DNA from: Candidatus Iainarchaeum sp.
GTDB taxonomy: Archaea > Iainarchaeota > Iainarchaeia > Iainarchaeales > Iainarchaeaceae
Direction of reading: 5' to 3'
Assembly (NCBI GenBank): GCA_013331625.1
Contig: DUGC01000046.1
Span: 1-10,878 of the forward strand
Length of the DNA stretch: 10,878 nt
In this document: piece after piece, positions 6,164 through 10,878 of the stretch
How the letters are laid out: each line of letters starts with the position of its first letter
Numbering within the stretch: position 1 is the first letter of the stretch
Notes under the pieces: generated by a model
Database searches by the model: none
Told to the model about the DNA's origin: nothing
What the model saw: only the letters and a program-made list of their open reading frames with translations
Translations under genes and position numbers: made by a program

Positions 6164-6340
6164 ATGGCAGAATCACTCGTTGTAGGATCAAAGGTCAAGG
6201 ATGCAATCAAGGCAGAGGACTGCAATACCGCAGGCGATGCTGTTGATGCCTTGAGCGAAGTCGTGGCCTCACTCATAAAGAAGGCTGCGGCAAGGGCGAA
6301 GGCGAACGGGCGCAAGACGGTCAGAGGCGTTGATTTTTAG
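6164..6340 (+). CDS. DUF1931-type histone-fold protein
   Basis: A 58-residue protein, essentially one minimal histone fold. It starts ESLVVGSKVKDAIK (first helix), continues with AGDAVDALSEVVASLIKKAAARAKANG (long central helix) and ends GRKTVRGVDF, the conserved RKTV..D loop and short last helix of histone-fold proteins. The pattern matches the DUF1931 group found in archaea and some bacteria, to which I believe the Bdellovibrio histone Bd0055 belongs. These are small DNA-binding or chromatin proteins. The start is fixed by GAGGAGGT eight bases upstream. It has its own TATA box and a hairpin terminator just after the stop, so it forms a single-gene, probably highly expressed unit. The KAEDCNTAGDA stretch between helices includes a cysteine. 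Whether it dimerises like canonical archaeal histones cannot be read from sequence. Confidence 0.85.
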   Translation: MAESLVVGSKVKDAIKAEDCNTAGDAVDALSEVVASLIKKAAARAKANGRKTVRGVDF

Positions 6341-6341
6341 G

Positions 6342-6378
6342 TGAAGGAAACTTTTTCCTTCATTTTTCTTATTTTTAT
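6342..6378 (+). terminator. Intrinsic-type terminator after the histone-fold gene
   Basis: TGAAGGAAA (6342-6350) pairs perfectly with TTTCCTTCA (6354-6362) across a 3-base loop. It is followed by a T-rich tract interrupted by single C and A bases. It begins two bases after the stop and overlaps the 3' end of the convergent peptidase gene. The mainly A-T lower stem and T-tract suit archaeal termination. Confidence 0.7.
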
Positions 6379-7079
6379 CTTCTAATTCCAAATTCTACTG
6401 TTTGAATTTCAATTAATTCTTTTGTGCTATGGGACAATAATTTGTGGCCTTTTTTTGTCACGAGCACGTCATCCTCGATCCTGATGCCGAAGTTTTTCGG
6501 GATGTAAACCCCCGGCTCAATTGTGACCACATCGCCTTCCTGCAGCAAGCGCCCCTTTTTGCGCGAGAGCCGCGGGCGTGCGTGGATGATTTTGCCCAGT
6601 CCATGGCCAAGCCCGTGGCCGAAGTACCTTGCATAGCCGCCAAGCAGCCTGCGCGAATATTTGTAAATATCATTGCCATCAGATTTGGCCTTGACTTTCA
6701 AAATGCTTTTTTCATTAGCGCGCCTCACCAAACTATAAATTCGCTTTTCTTTTGCAGAGGCTTTACCAAAGTATATTGTGCGAGTCATGTCAGAGCAGTA
6801 CCTGTTCACGCGCGCGCCGAAATCGATCACGCAAAATCCGCCTTCTGCAAGCCTTGCGCCGGTTGGCTTGTGGTGCCAGTCCACTGCGTTCTTTCCTATT
6901 GCAACGATCGGGGGGAATGCGTTGCGCGCGCCCGCTTTCCTGATTTGGGCATTGATGAACTTTGCAATGTCGCGCTCCGTGGCGAACTTCCCCGCCATTG
7001 CATGTGCAACAACTTTTGAAAAAATTGCGTCATTGATGCGGCAGCCTGCCTTGATTGGCCTGATTTTTTCTTTATGCAC
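6375..7079 (-). CDS. M24-family metallopeptidase, Xaa-Pro peptidase type
   Basis: A single pita-bread catalytic domain of about 234 residues without the N-terminal creatinase-like domain of full aminopeptidase P or prolidase. The five metal ligands are visible: D86 (VIDFGA), D97 (CSDMTRTIYFG), H155 (FGHGLGHGLG), E188 (TIEPGVY) and E202 (IRIEDDVLVT). The conserved HHKPT and IHARPRL histidines are also present. Such enzymes cleave N-terminal residues next to proline, or methionine in the MetAP branch; the motifs here favour the Xaa-Pro branch. GTG 7079 is chosen because AGGAG (7091-7087) sits seven bases before it and the TATA box at 7113-7122 places the transcript start near 7093. TTG 7109 would lie upstream of that start. 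It converges on the histone-fold gene and is divergent from the small gene at 7147. Confidence 0.87.
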   Translation of the reverse strand: MHKEKIRPIKAGCRINDAIFSKVVAHAMAGKFATERDIAKFINAQIRKAGARNAFPPIVAIGKNAVDWHHKPTGARLAEGGFCVIDFGARVNRYCSDMTRTIYFGKASAKEKRIYSLVRRANEKSILKVKAKSDGNDIYKYSRRLLGGYARYFGHGLGHGLGKIIHARPRLSRKKGRLLQEGDVVTIEPGVYIPKNFGIRIEDDVLVTKKGHKLLSHSTKELIEIQTVEFGIRR

Positions 7080-7112
7080 ACTTTCACTCCTATTGAAAAT
7101 GCACAACAAACC

Positions 7113-7122
7113 AATTTATATA
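7113..7122. promoter_or_regulatory. Shared bidirectional TATA box
   Basis: AATTTATATA reads as a TATA box in both directions. On the minus strand (TATATAAATT) it is about 38 bases from the GTG of the peptidase; on the plus strand (TTTATATA) it is about 29 bases from ATG 7147. It is the only TATA-like sequence in the 67-base gap. Confidence 0.5.
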
Positions 7123-7146
7123 GTACTTTAGCCACATTCAAACATT

Positions 7147-7341
7147 ATGTTCCGCAGGAGAACACTTTACAAGGCTGAACTTGGAGAAGGCGGTGGAGGC
7201 CGTTTTTTTCCGCAGAGGCCGGAAAGCCCGCCCAAAAAAGAGAAGCCGGAAAAACCCCGTTCGCATGAGGCAATTTTAGCGCAGATTGCGATGGCCAACC
7301 AAAGACGCAGCCACAAGGTCGATTCGCCCCTCAATGATTGA
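7147..7341 (+). CDS. Small basic protein of unknown function
   Basis: A 64-residue, strongly basic protein. It has an arginine-rich start (MFRRRTLYKAELGEGGGG), a low-complexity Pro/Lys/Glu middle (residues about 23-37) and a short amphipathic helix (HEAILAQIAMANQRR, about 40-54). There is no signal peptide, membrane segment or known motif, and I do not recognise a family. The plus-strand TATA box about 29 bases upstream would give a leaderless transcript. The stop lies 13 bases before the convergent end of endA. The promoter position and codon choice like its neighbours argue for a real gene; the low complexity argues for caution. Nucleic-acid or ribosome binding would fit the charge but is only a guess. 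Confidence 0.5.
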   Translation: MFRRRTLYKAELGEGGGGRFFPQRPESPPKKEKPEKPRSHEAILAQIAMANQRRSHKVDSPLND

Positions 7342-7354
7342 TTTTGCACTTTTC

Positions 7355-7867
7355 CTATGGAGTTACCCTTTCCACGACATAGTAATTGATCTCGTTTTCA
7401 GAATCAACCACGGCATTGAGCAGCTTTGTCTTTAAATTCCCCGCAAGCCTTACCATGCGCGATAGCTCGATGAAGTTGTACTTGTCGTCCTGCGCGGTGA
7501 CGTTTATGCACCATTGGGAGTGCGCTTCCCCCGGCTTCTTTCCGCGCGGATAGACCCTGAAATCAAAGCCGAACTTGAATCCTGTCTTCACCACAAAGCC
7601 GCGCCCGCGCAGGTCGCGGAAAACCTGGTATTTGAGATAAAAATTCTTGACTTTTTTCGATGAGTACTTGATGAGGTCCTCTTCCAGGACCGCATTCCCG
7701 CTCTTCGAATCCGCTATTGCAAATTTCTCCTTTTCCTGCAAATAGAGCGCCTCAAAGAGGTCGAAGACGAGTTCGCGCTCAGTCTGCTCCCCAAAACCCT
7801 TCTGGCGCAGCGTGTCAGCGAGCCTTTTGTCCTTGCAAAGGACCTTGTCGTCAATAAGTATTGCCAT
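7355..7867 (-). CDS. endA: tRNA-splicing endonuclease
   Basis: Archaeal EndA cuts the bulge-helix-bulge at intron-exon borders of precursor tRNA (and rRNA), leaving 2',3'-cyclic phosphate ends. The 170 residues match the short, one-catalytic-repeat form that assembles as a homotetramer. The catalytic triad is visible in the C-terminal domain: Y106 (FDFRVYPRGKK), H116 (GEAHSQW) and K148 (KTKLLNAVVD), with spacing like the Methanocaldococcus enzyme apart from one extra residue before the lysine. The N-terminal domain (1-70) contains ELVFDLFEALYL, and YLKYQVFRDLRGRGFVVKTG opens the catalytic domain. ATG 7867 lies 27 bases from a TATA box, so the mRNA is probably leaderless. No intron-containing tRNA is in the window. 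Confidence 0.93.
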   Translation of the reverse strand: MAILIDDKVLCKDKRLADTLRQKGFGEQTERELVFDLFEALYLQEKEKFAIADSKSGNAVLEEDLIKYSSKKVKNFYLKYQVFRDLRGRGFVVKTGFKFGFDFRVYPRGKKPGEAHSQWCINVTAQDDKYNFIELSRMVRLAGNLKTKLLNAVVDSENEINYYVVERVTP

Positions 7868-7872
7868 GCATG

Positions 7873-7898
7873 TTTATATGCTTGAAAGGATTATAAAT
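7873..7898. promoter_or_regulatory. Interlocked divergent promoters, endA and methyltransferase
   Basis: Two TATA boxes face opposite ways within 26 bases: TTTATATG at 7873-7880 (plus strand, toward the methyltransferase) and ATTTATAAT at 7898-7890 (minus strand, toward endA). Each box lies between the other promoter's TATA box and its transcript start, so occupancy of one should hinder the other. Confidence 0.45.
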
Positions 7899-7917
7899 GG
7901 ATTATCCGGTGGCTTTT

Positions 7918-8634
7918 ATGCCTGCAGCAAAACCATTTTATGAGTACAACGCGAGGGCACGCAAACAATTGAGGGCTGGCGCTATTCCTGCGCGGGTCTA
8001 CCGTCCTGAAGAGCTAAGGGATCCGCGCCGTGCCTCGAGGGAAAATTTATTGGTGAAAATTGCCAAGGAAAAAGACGAGGCCGGTTCGTGGCATACTTTC
8101 CGAATCCCCCTCAAAGTGCACCAGCGCTGGATCGGGGGATCGATCGATATTCAAAGCCAAGTGGCGCGTGCGGTTGATGCCGCCCGGAAAAGAGGGCTGA
8201 AGGCATTTGTGCTCGAGCTTGGTTGTGGTTTGGGTGATGTCTTGGCGGGGGAAAAAGCAAAATATGGGGATGACTTAGTGACTTATGGTTCCGTATTGAA
8301 GCGCACAAGGGGTGCTGATTATGCCGGCGTTGACCATTTGCTGGAGGGGGAATTGAGGAACTGCCTTCCGAGACGCCAAATATTCGATTTTGTGTTTTCC
8401 CTCACTGATGGGTCGTTTTCACACACCAGGCTCAAAGCCGGCAGTTTGGAAAGGGTTATTGGCTTACTCAGGCCAGGTGGCACTGCAGCCCTGCATATGG
8501 GGCGCGAGTTCTTTTCCGGCGATTTCGAATCATTAAGGGAAGTTAAAGCTGTTTTGGCGGAAAACGGCATCAAGCATTATGCTACGGAAAATGATGTACT
8601 TGTGTTTACAAAGCCTTATCCGCACCTTCCCTGA
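7918..8634 (+). CDS. Class I SAM-dependent methyltransferase, substrate unknown
   Basis: About 238 residues. The centre has the Rossmann-fold SAM-binding motif I in FVLELGCGLGD (about 97-107). It is followed by an acidic strand-2 position in YAGVDHLLEG, a motif IV-like FDFVFSLTDGSF, and the post-motif LLRPGGTAALHMG. The first ~90 residues are basic and match no substrate domain I know (YRPEELRDPRRASRENLL, TFRIPLKVHQRWIGGS). ATG 7918 is preferred: GGTGG lies five bases before it, and the plus-strand TATA box predicts a start near 7901-7903, just downstream of the alternative ATG 7897. It diverges from endA and precedes trpS by about 50 bases. A tRNA or rRNA target is possible from this company, but that is context only. 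Confidence 0.72.
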   Translation: MPAAKPFYEYNARARKQLRAGAIPARVYRPEELRDPRRASRENLLVKIAKEKDEAGSWHTFRIPLKVHQRWIGGSIDIQSQVARAVDAARKRGLKAFVLELGCGLGDVLAGEKAKYGDDLVTYGSVLKRTRGADYAGVDHLLEGELRNCLPRRQIFDFVFSLTDGSFSHTRLKAGSLERVIGLLRPGGTAALHMGREFFSGDFESLREVKAVLAENGIKHYATENDVLVFTKPYPHLP

Positions 8635-8642
8635 CCTGTGCT

Positions 8643-8652
8643 AATTTATTAA
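8643..8652 (+). promoter_or_regulatory. TATA-like box of trpS
   Basis: AATTTATTAA, centred about 39 bases before ATG 8687, giving a leader of about 13 bases. A second TATA-like AATTATTAATC (8664-8674) is too close to the ATG for normal spacing. Confidence 0.4.
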
Positions 8653-8686
8653 CCCCTTTACAGAATTATTAATCAGGTCTTTTTCA

Positions 8687-9772
8687 ATGGAAAAACTCGA
8701 CCCTTGGGGTTCATTTGCGGTCAATGATTATGGGCATGTGTTCCGTGAATTCGGCCTTGCGCAGTTCCCCGTGCAGTGGAATTCTGTAATGGACAACCAT
8801 CTTTTTGAGCGCGGCGTGATAATTGCGCACAGGGATTTTGAGAGGGTGCTAAAGCGCATTGAATCAAAAAAGCCATTTGTAAATATCACAGGCATCGCCT
8901 CTTCAGGCCCATACCATTTGGGGCACAAGGCCGATATCGACCTCTTCAGGCTCTTTAAAAAAAAGGGCGCGAGGAACTACTTTGCGGTCAGCGACCTTGA
9001 TGCTTTTTTGAGCAGGCCTGATGAGAAGATCCCCAACCTGGCAACGGCAAAGAAATGGGCGGTGCACAATGTTGCTGACCTGCTTGCACTTGGCCTTGAT
9101 GAGGCTGACATTTACGTTCAGTCCCGCAAGGAAAACCGCTATTATGAATTCGCATTTGAATTGAGCAAGAAGATCACGAAAAACACCTTTGAAGCGGTGT
9201 ATGGCCATGTGGACCTTGGAAAGGTTGGCGCGAATTTCCTGCAGTACGCTGACATCATGCATCCGCAGCTCACCGAATTCGAAGGTTCCATGCCCTCAGT
9301 TACAGGAATAGGTCTCGATCAGGATCCGCATGCGCGCCTTTGCAGGGACATTGCAAAAAGGCTCCCTTACAAAATGGAGGTTCCCTCGTTTTTGTATTTC
9401 AGGCACCAAAGCGGCCTGCAGCCCGGCGCAAAAATGTCCTCCTCGCACCCTGAAACCGCAATTTTCCTCAATGACCCGCCAAAAGACATCGAGAAAAAGA
9501 TCAGGCGCGCGTTCTCCGGAGGGCAGCCCACTGTTGAGGAGCACCGCGCCAAGGGCGGCAACCTCGAAATAGATCTCGTGTTTGAAATGCTCAAGTTCCA
9601 CTATCCAGATACAAAAGAGCTTGAGCGCATAGGGCAGGAATTTGCGGGCGGGAAGATGCTCGCCTCAGAGCTCAAGCAGTTCGCGATTGATTTCTTCGTG
9701 CCGCTCCTGAAAGAGCACCAGCAGAGGGCAAAGGAGAGCATGAAGAAGGCGGAGAAAATTGTTTACGGGTGA
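8687..9772 (+). CDS. trpS: Tryptophanyl-tRNA synthetase, archaeal type
   Basis: Class Ic synthetase that charges tRNA-Trp with tryptophan. The 361 residues have the N-terminal extension of the archaeal/eukaryotic branch (DPWGSF at 5-10) before the Rossmann fold. The ATP-binding HIGH motif is PYHLGH (H77-H80), in the context FVNITGIASSGPYHLGH. The KMSKS loop is AKMSSS (K249-S253). Other family landmarks are YFAVSDLDAF, MHPQLTEFEG and GIGLDQDPHARLCRDIAKRL, the last typical of this branch. The C-terminal anticodon-binding helical region runs from about residue 265 to the end. The start ATG has a TATA box at 8643-8652 and a weak AGGT eight bases upstream. Its stop overlaps the next gene as GTGA, so the Imm26-like gene is probably translated by coupling. 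Confidence 0.95.
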   Translation: MEKLDPWGSFAVNDYGHVFREFGLAQFPVQWNSVMDNHLFERGVIIAHRDFERVLKRIESKKPFVNITGIASSGPYHLGHKADIDLFRLFKKKGARNYFAVSDLDAFLSRPDEKIPNLATAKKWAVHNVADLLALGLDEADIYVQSRKENRYYEFAFELSKKITKNTFEAVYGHVDLGKVGANFLQYADIMHPQLTEFEGSMPSVTGIGLDQDPHARLCRDIAKRLPYKMEVPSFLYFRHQSGLQPGAKMSSSHPETAIFLNDPPKDIEKKIRRAFSGGQPTVEEHRAKGGNLEIDLVFEMLKFHYPDTKELERIGQEFAGGKMLASELKQFAIDFFVPLLKEHQQRAKESMKKAEKIVYG

Positions 9773-10245
9773 ACTCCTTGTCACTTCCATATTCTACAGG
9801 CACTTGGTTTGCCGTTCCGTTGGTGAAAAATGGCTTTGGCGTGGGGGTTGTTGCAAGGGCTAGCAGTAAAGGGAAAATATTTCTGGGGTTTTTCTTTGGG
9901 CCTGTTAGAGCTTCAGTGCCTAAATTATCCGAAGTTGAAAAATTGAAACCTGCTGACGCGATAGGGGTTTTGCGGGTAGGTGATCTTTCTTTGATGGCCA
10001 AAGGATGGCCCATAATTGGTAAATCCAAGACATGGAATTTGAAAGAGTGGCCGGTGCCACAGTTCATCAGGCAAGATCCTTTATCGCACAAAGCATGGAA
10101 AGTGACTTACTGCGATGCTGATATGATTGCGCCAATGTCAGAGCAGCCTATTGCCTATGATGTTGCGTTGGAAAAAGATGCCGTGCTGGGCAGTGGAGCT
10201 TTGGAACTACTCCTGACGAAGCTATTGTATAACAACAATTATTAA
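9769..10245 (+). CDS. Imm26-like immunity-type protein
   Basis: A 158-residue protein resembling the Imm26 family, defined as predicted immunity proteins of polymorphic toxin systems. The recognisable block is GTWFAVPLVKNGFGVGVVARASSKGKIFLGFFFGP (about residues 11-45), an N-terminal beta-rich signature. It is followed by a section like GDLSLMAKGWPIIGKSKTW (about 72-90) and a closing helix GALELLLTKLL. There is no signal peptide or membrane segment, so it should be cytoplasmic. GTG 9769 overlaps the trpS stop by four bases (GTGA), with no strong Shine-Dalgarno, which points to translational coupling. No partner toxin is visible on either strand. Family naming rests on pattern memory; an unrelated housekeeping use of the fold is possible. 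Confidence 0.68.
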   Translation: MNSLSLPYSTGTWFAVPLVKNGFGVGVVARASSKGKIFLGFFFGPVRASVPKLSEVEKLKPADAIGVLRVGDLSLMAKGWPIIGKSKTWNLKEWPVPQFIRQDPLSHKAWKVTYCDADMIAPMSEQPIAYDVALEKDAVLGSGALELLLTKLLYNNNY

Positions 10246-10247
10246 AT
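10239..10247 (+). promoter_or_regulatory. TATA-like box of the antitoxin-toxin pair
   Basis: TTATTAAAT overlaps the last codon and stop of the Imm26-like gene. It predicts a start around 10268-10270 and a leader of about 14 bases containing GAGGTGA (10272-10278). Confidence 0.45.
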
Positions 10248-10270
10248 AGTATTACCCCAGTAATACTTTT
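10245..10270 (+). promoter_or_regulatory. Inverted-repeat operator of the antitoxin-toxin pair
   Basis: AGTATTAC (10248-10255) and GTAATACT (10260-10267) are perfect arms around CCCA. With one mismatch the arms extend to 11 bases (10245-10255 and 10260-10270). The repeat joins the TATA-like box to the Shine-Dalgarno and covers the expected transcript start, as expected for autorepression by a ribbon-helix-helix antitoxin dimer. Confidence 0.65.
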
Positions 10271-10282
10271 AGAGGTGATTTT

Positions 10283-10468
10283 ATGGATGTGATTCCCGCC
10301 AAGGTGACTCCGAAGCTCGTGCAGGAAATCGACAGCCTTGTGGAAGATGGCTGGTATGCAAGCCGTAGCGAAGTGATACGCGATGCCGTGCGTGAACTTG
10401 TGAAGAAAATGAAAGCCGAGAAGCTGGAAGCTGCAATCAAGGAGGACGTTGAGTGGGGCTTAAAGTAA
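10283..10468 (+). CDS. Ribbon-helix-helix antitoxin, VapB-like
   Basis: A 61-residue ribbon-helix-helix (CopG/ParD-like) DNA-binding antitoxin. The N-terminal strand DVIPAKVTP should form the DNA-reading ribbon. Helix A is PKLVQEIDSLVEDG, the turn WYASRSEV carries the usual S-R-S-E signature, and helix B is IRDAVRELVKKM. The charged tail KAEKLEAAIKEDVEWGLK is the expected toxin-binding part. Shine-Dalgarno GAGGTGA is four bases before the ATG. The gene overlaps the PIN gene by 16 bases, and an inverted repeat covers its promoter, so conditional autoregulation together with the toxin is inferred. Confidence 0.85.
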   Translation: MDVIPAKVTPKLVQEIDSLVEDGWYASRSEVIRDAVRELVKKMKAEKLEAAIKEDVEWGLK

Positions 10469-10878
10469 ATGCGGTAATAGATGCAGGTCCCCTCATCCAT
10501 TTGCGCGAAATTGGCGCCGAGAAAGCCCTCTCGATTTTCGACCTGCTTACGACACAGGGCGTTGTGGAGGAAGTGCGTTCTGTTCCGGAGAAGGTAAAAA
10601 TCTCGAATAATTTTGACAAGAATCTGGTGGCTATCCTCCAGAATGATTTTTCACTGGGGCTGGGAGAGTGCCAATGCATTGCTCTCGCAAAAGCCGAAAA
10701 AATTCCTCTCCTCCTCACGGATGACCTTGATGCAAGGACAACTGCGCTTTCATTAGGTCTCGAGCCTCATGGCACTGTGGGGATCATACTGAAAGCATAT
10801 CGCAGCAAGGTATTTTCAAAAAGTGAGGCTCTTAGTTTTCTTATGCGTCTCAAGTCCTCTTCGACCCTTTACATAACA
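10453..10878 (+). CDS. PIN-domain toxin (DUF3368/VapC-like), 3' end cut by window
   Basis: 142 residues are visible and the frame is still open at the window edge. It reads as a PIN-domain ribonuclease. The acidic residues are placed as in the DUF3368 group: D10 (AVIDAGPLIHL), E39/E40 (GVVEEVRS), E72 (GLGECQCIALA) and D90/D91/D93 (LLLTDDLDARTTA), followed by LGLEPHGTVGIILKAYRSK. Family members are about 150-165 residues long, so only the last few residues should be missing. GTG 10453 is the only in-frame start after the stop at 10450-10452, and GGAGG (10441-10445) lies seven bases upstream, inside the antitoxin gene. VapC-type toxins cleave tRNA or rRNA; the target here is unknown. Confidence 0.87.
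   Translation, partial: MGLKVNAVIDAGPLIHLREIGAEKALSIFDLLTTQGVVEEVRSVPEKVKISNNFDKNLVAILQNDFSLGLGECQCIALAKAEKIPLLLTDDLDARTTALSLGLEPHGTVGIILKAYRSKVFSKSEALSFLMRLKSSSTLYIT

Noticed and set aside
6444..7019. 191-residue plus-strand frame across the M24 peptidase
   Set aside because: It is the complement of the peptidase catalytic domain; the metal-ligand motifs clearly belong to the minus strand.
1..10878. CRISPR array expected from the Cas4-like tail
   Set aside because: No regularly spaced direct repeats were seen anywhere, and no cas1, cas2 or effector gene is present.

Overview
The window looks like part of an archaeal chromosome. The evidence is an archaeal tRNA-splicing endonuclease (EndA), a tryptophanyl-tRNA synthetase of the archaeal/eukaryotic type, a one-domain histone-fold protein, and TATA-like boxes about 25-30 bases upstream of leaderless or short-leader genes. 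Compact spacing, single-domain enzymes and small orphan genes would suit a DPANN-type archaeon such as Diapherotrites or Micrarchaeota, but that placement is a guess.

Positions 1-4093 form an accessory, visibly AT-richer block. It starts with the C-terminal tail of a Cas4-like iron-sulphur nuclease, followed by a PIF1 helicase carrying a C-terminal WYL domain. Next is an AbiE-type (type IV) toxin-antitoxin pair whose promoter holds a long inverted repeat abutting the start codon. On the other strand lie a tyrosine recombinase cut off before its catalytic domain and a small conserved unknown protein, with a 16-bp perfect palindrome between them. Together these suggest a decayed mobile or defence island.

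Positions 4094-4345 hold no convincing gene. They contain one inverted repeat near the small-gene promoter and a 7-bp closing repeat around an internal hairpin, possibly a small RNA or a leader, and then the ilvD promoter.

Positions 4346-9772 look like core genome: ilvD, a DUF1931 histone-fold gene with a strong Shine-Dalgarno and a hairpin terminator, a single-domain M24 peptidase, a 64-residue basic protein, endA, an orphan class I methyltransferase and trpS. Two divergent pairs (M24 peptidase/basic protein; endA/methyltransferase) share or interlock their TATA boxes.

Positions 9769-10878 are accessory again. An Imm26-like gene overlaps the trpS stop codon as GTGA, with no toxin gene visible. 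It is followed by a ribbon-helix-helix antitoxin and a DUF3368-type PIN toxin (VapBC-like), with an 11-bp-arm inverted repeat over the promoter; the PIN gene runs off the window. No CRISPR array, tRNA, rRNA or insertion sequence was recognised.
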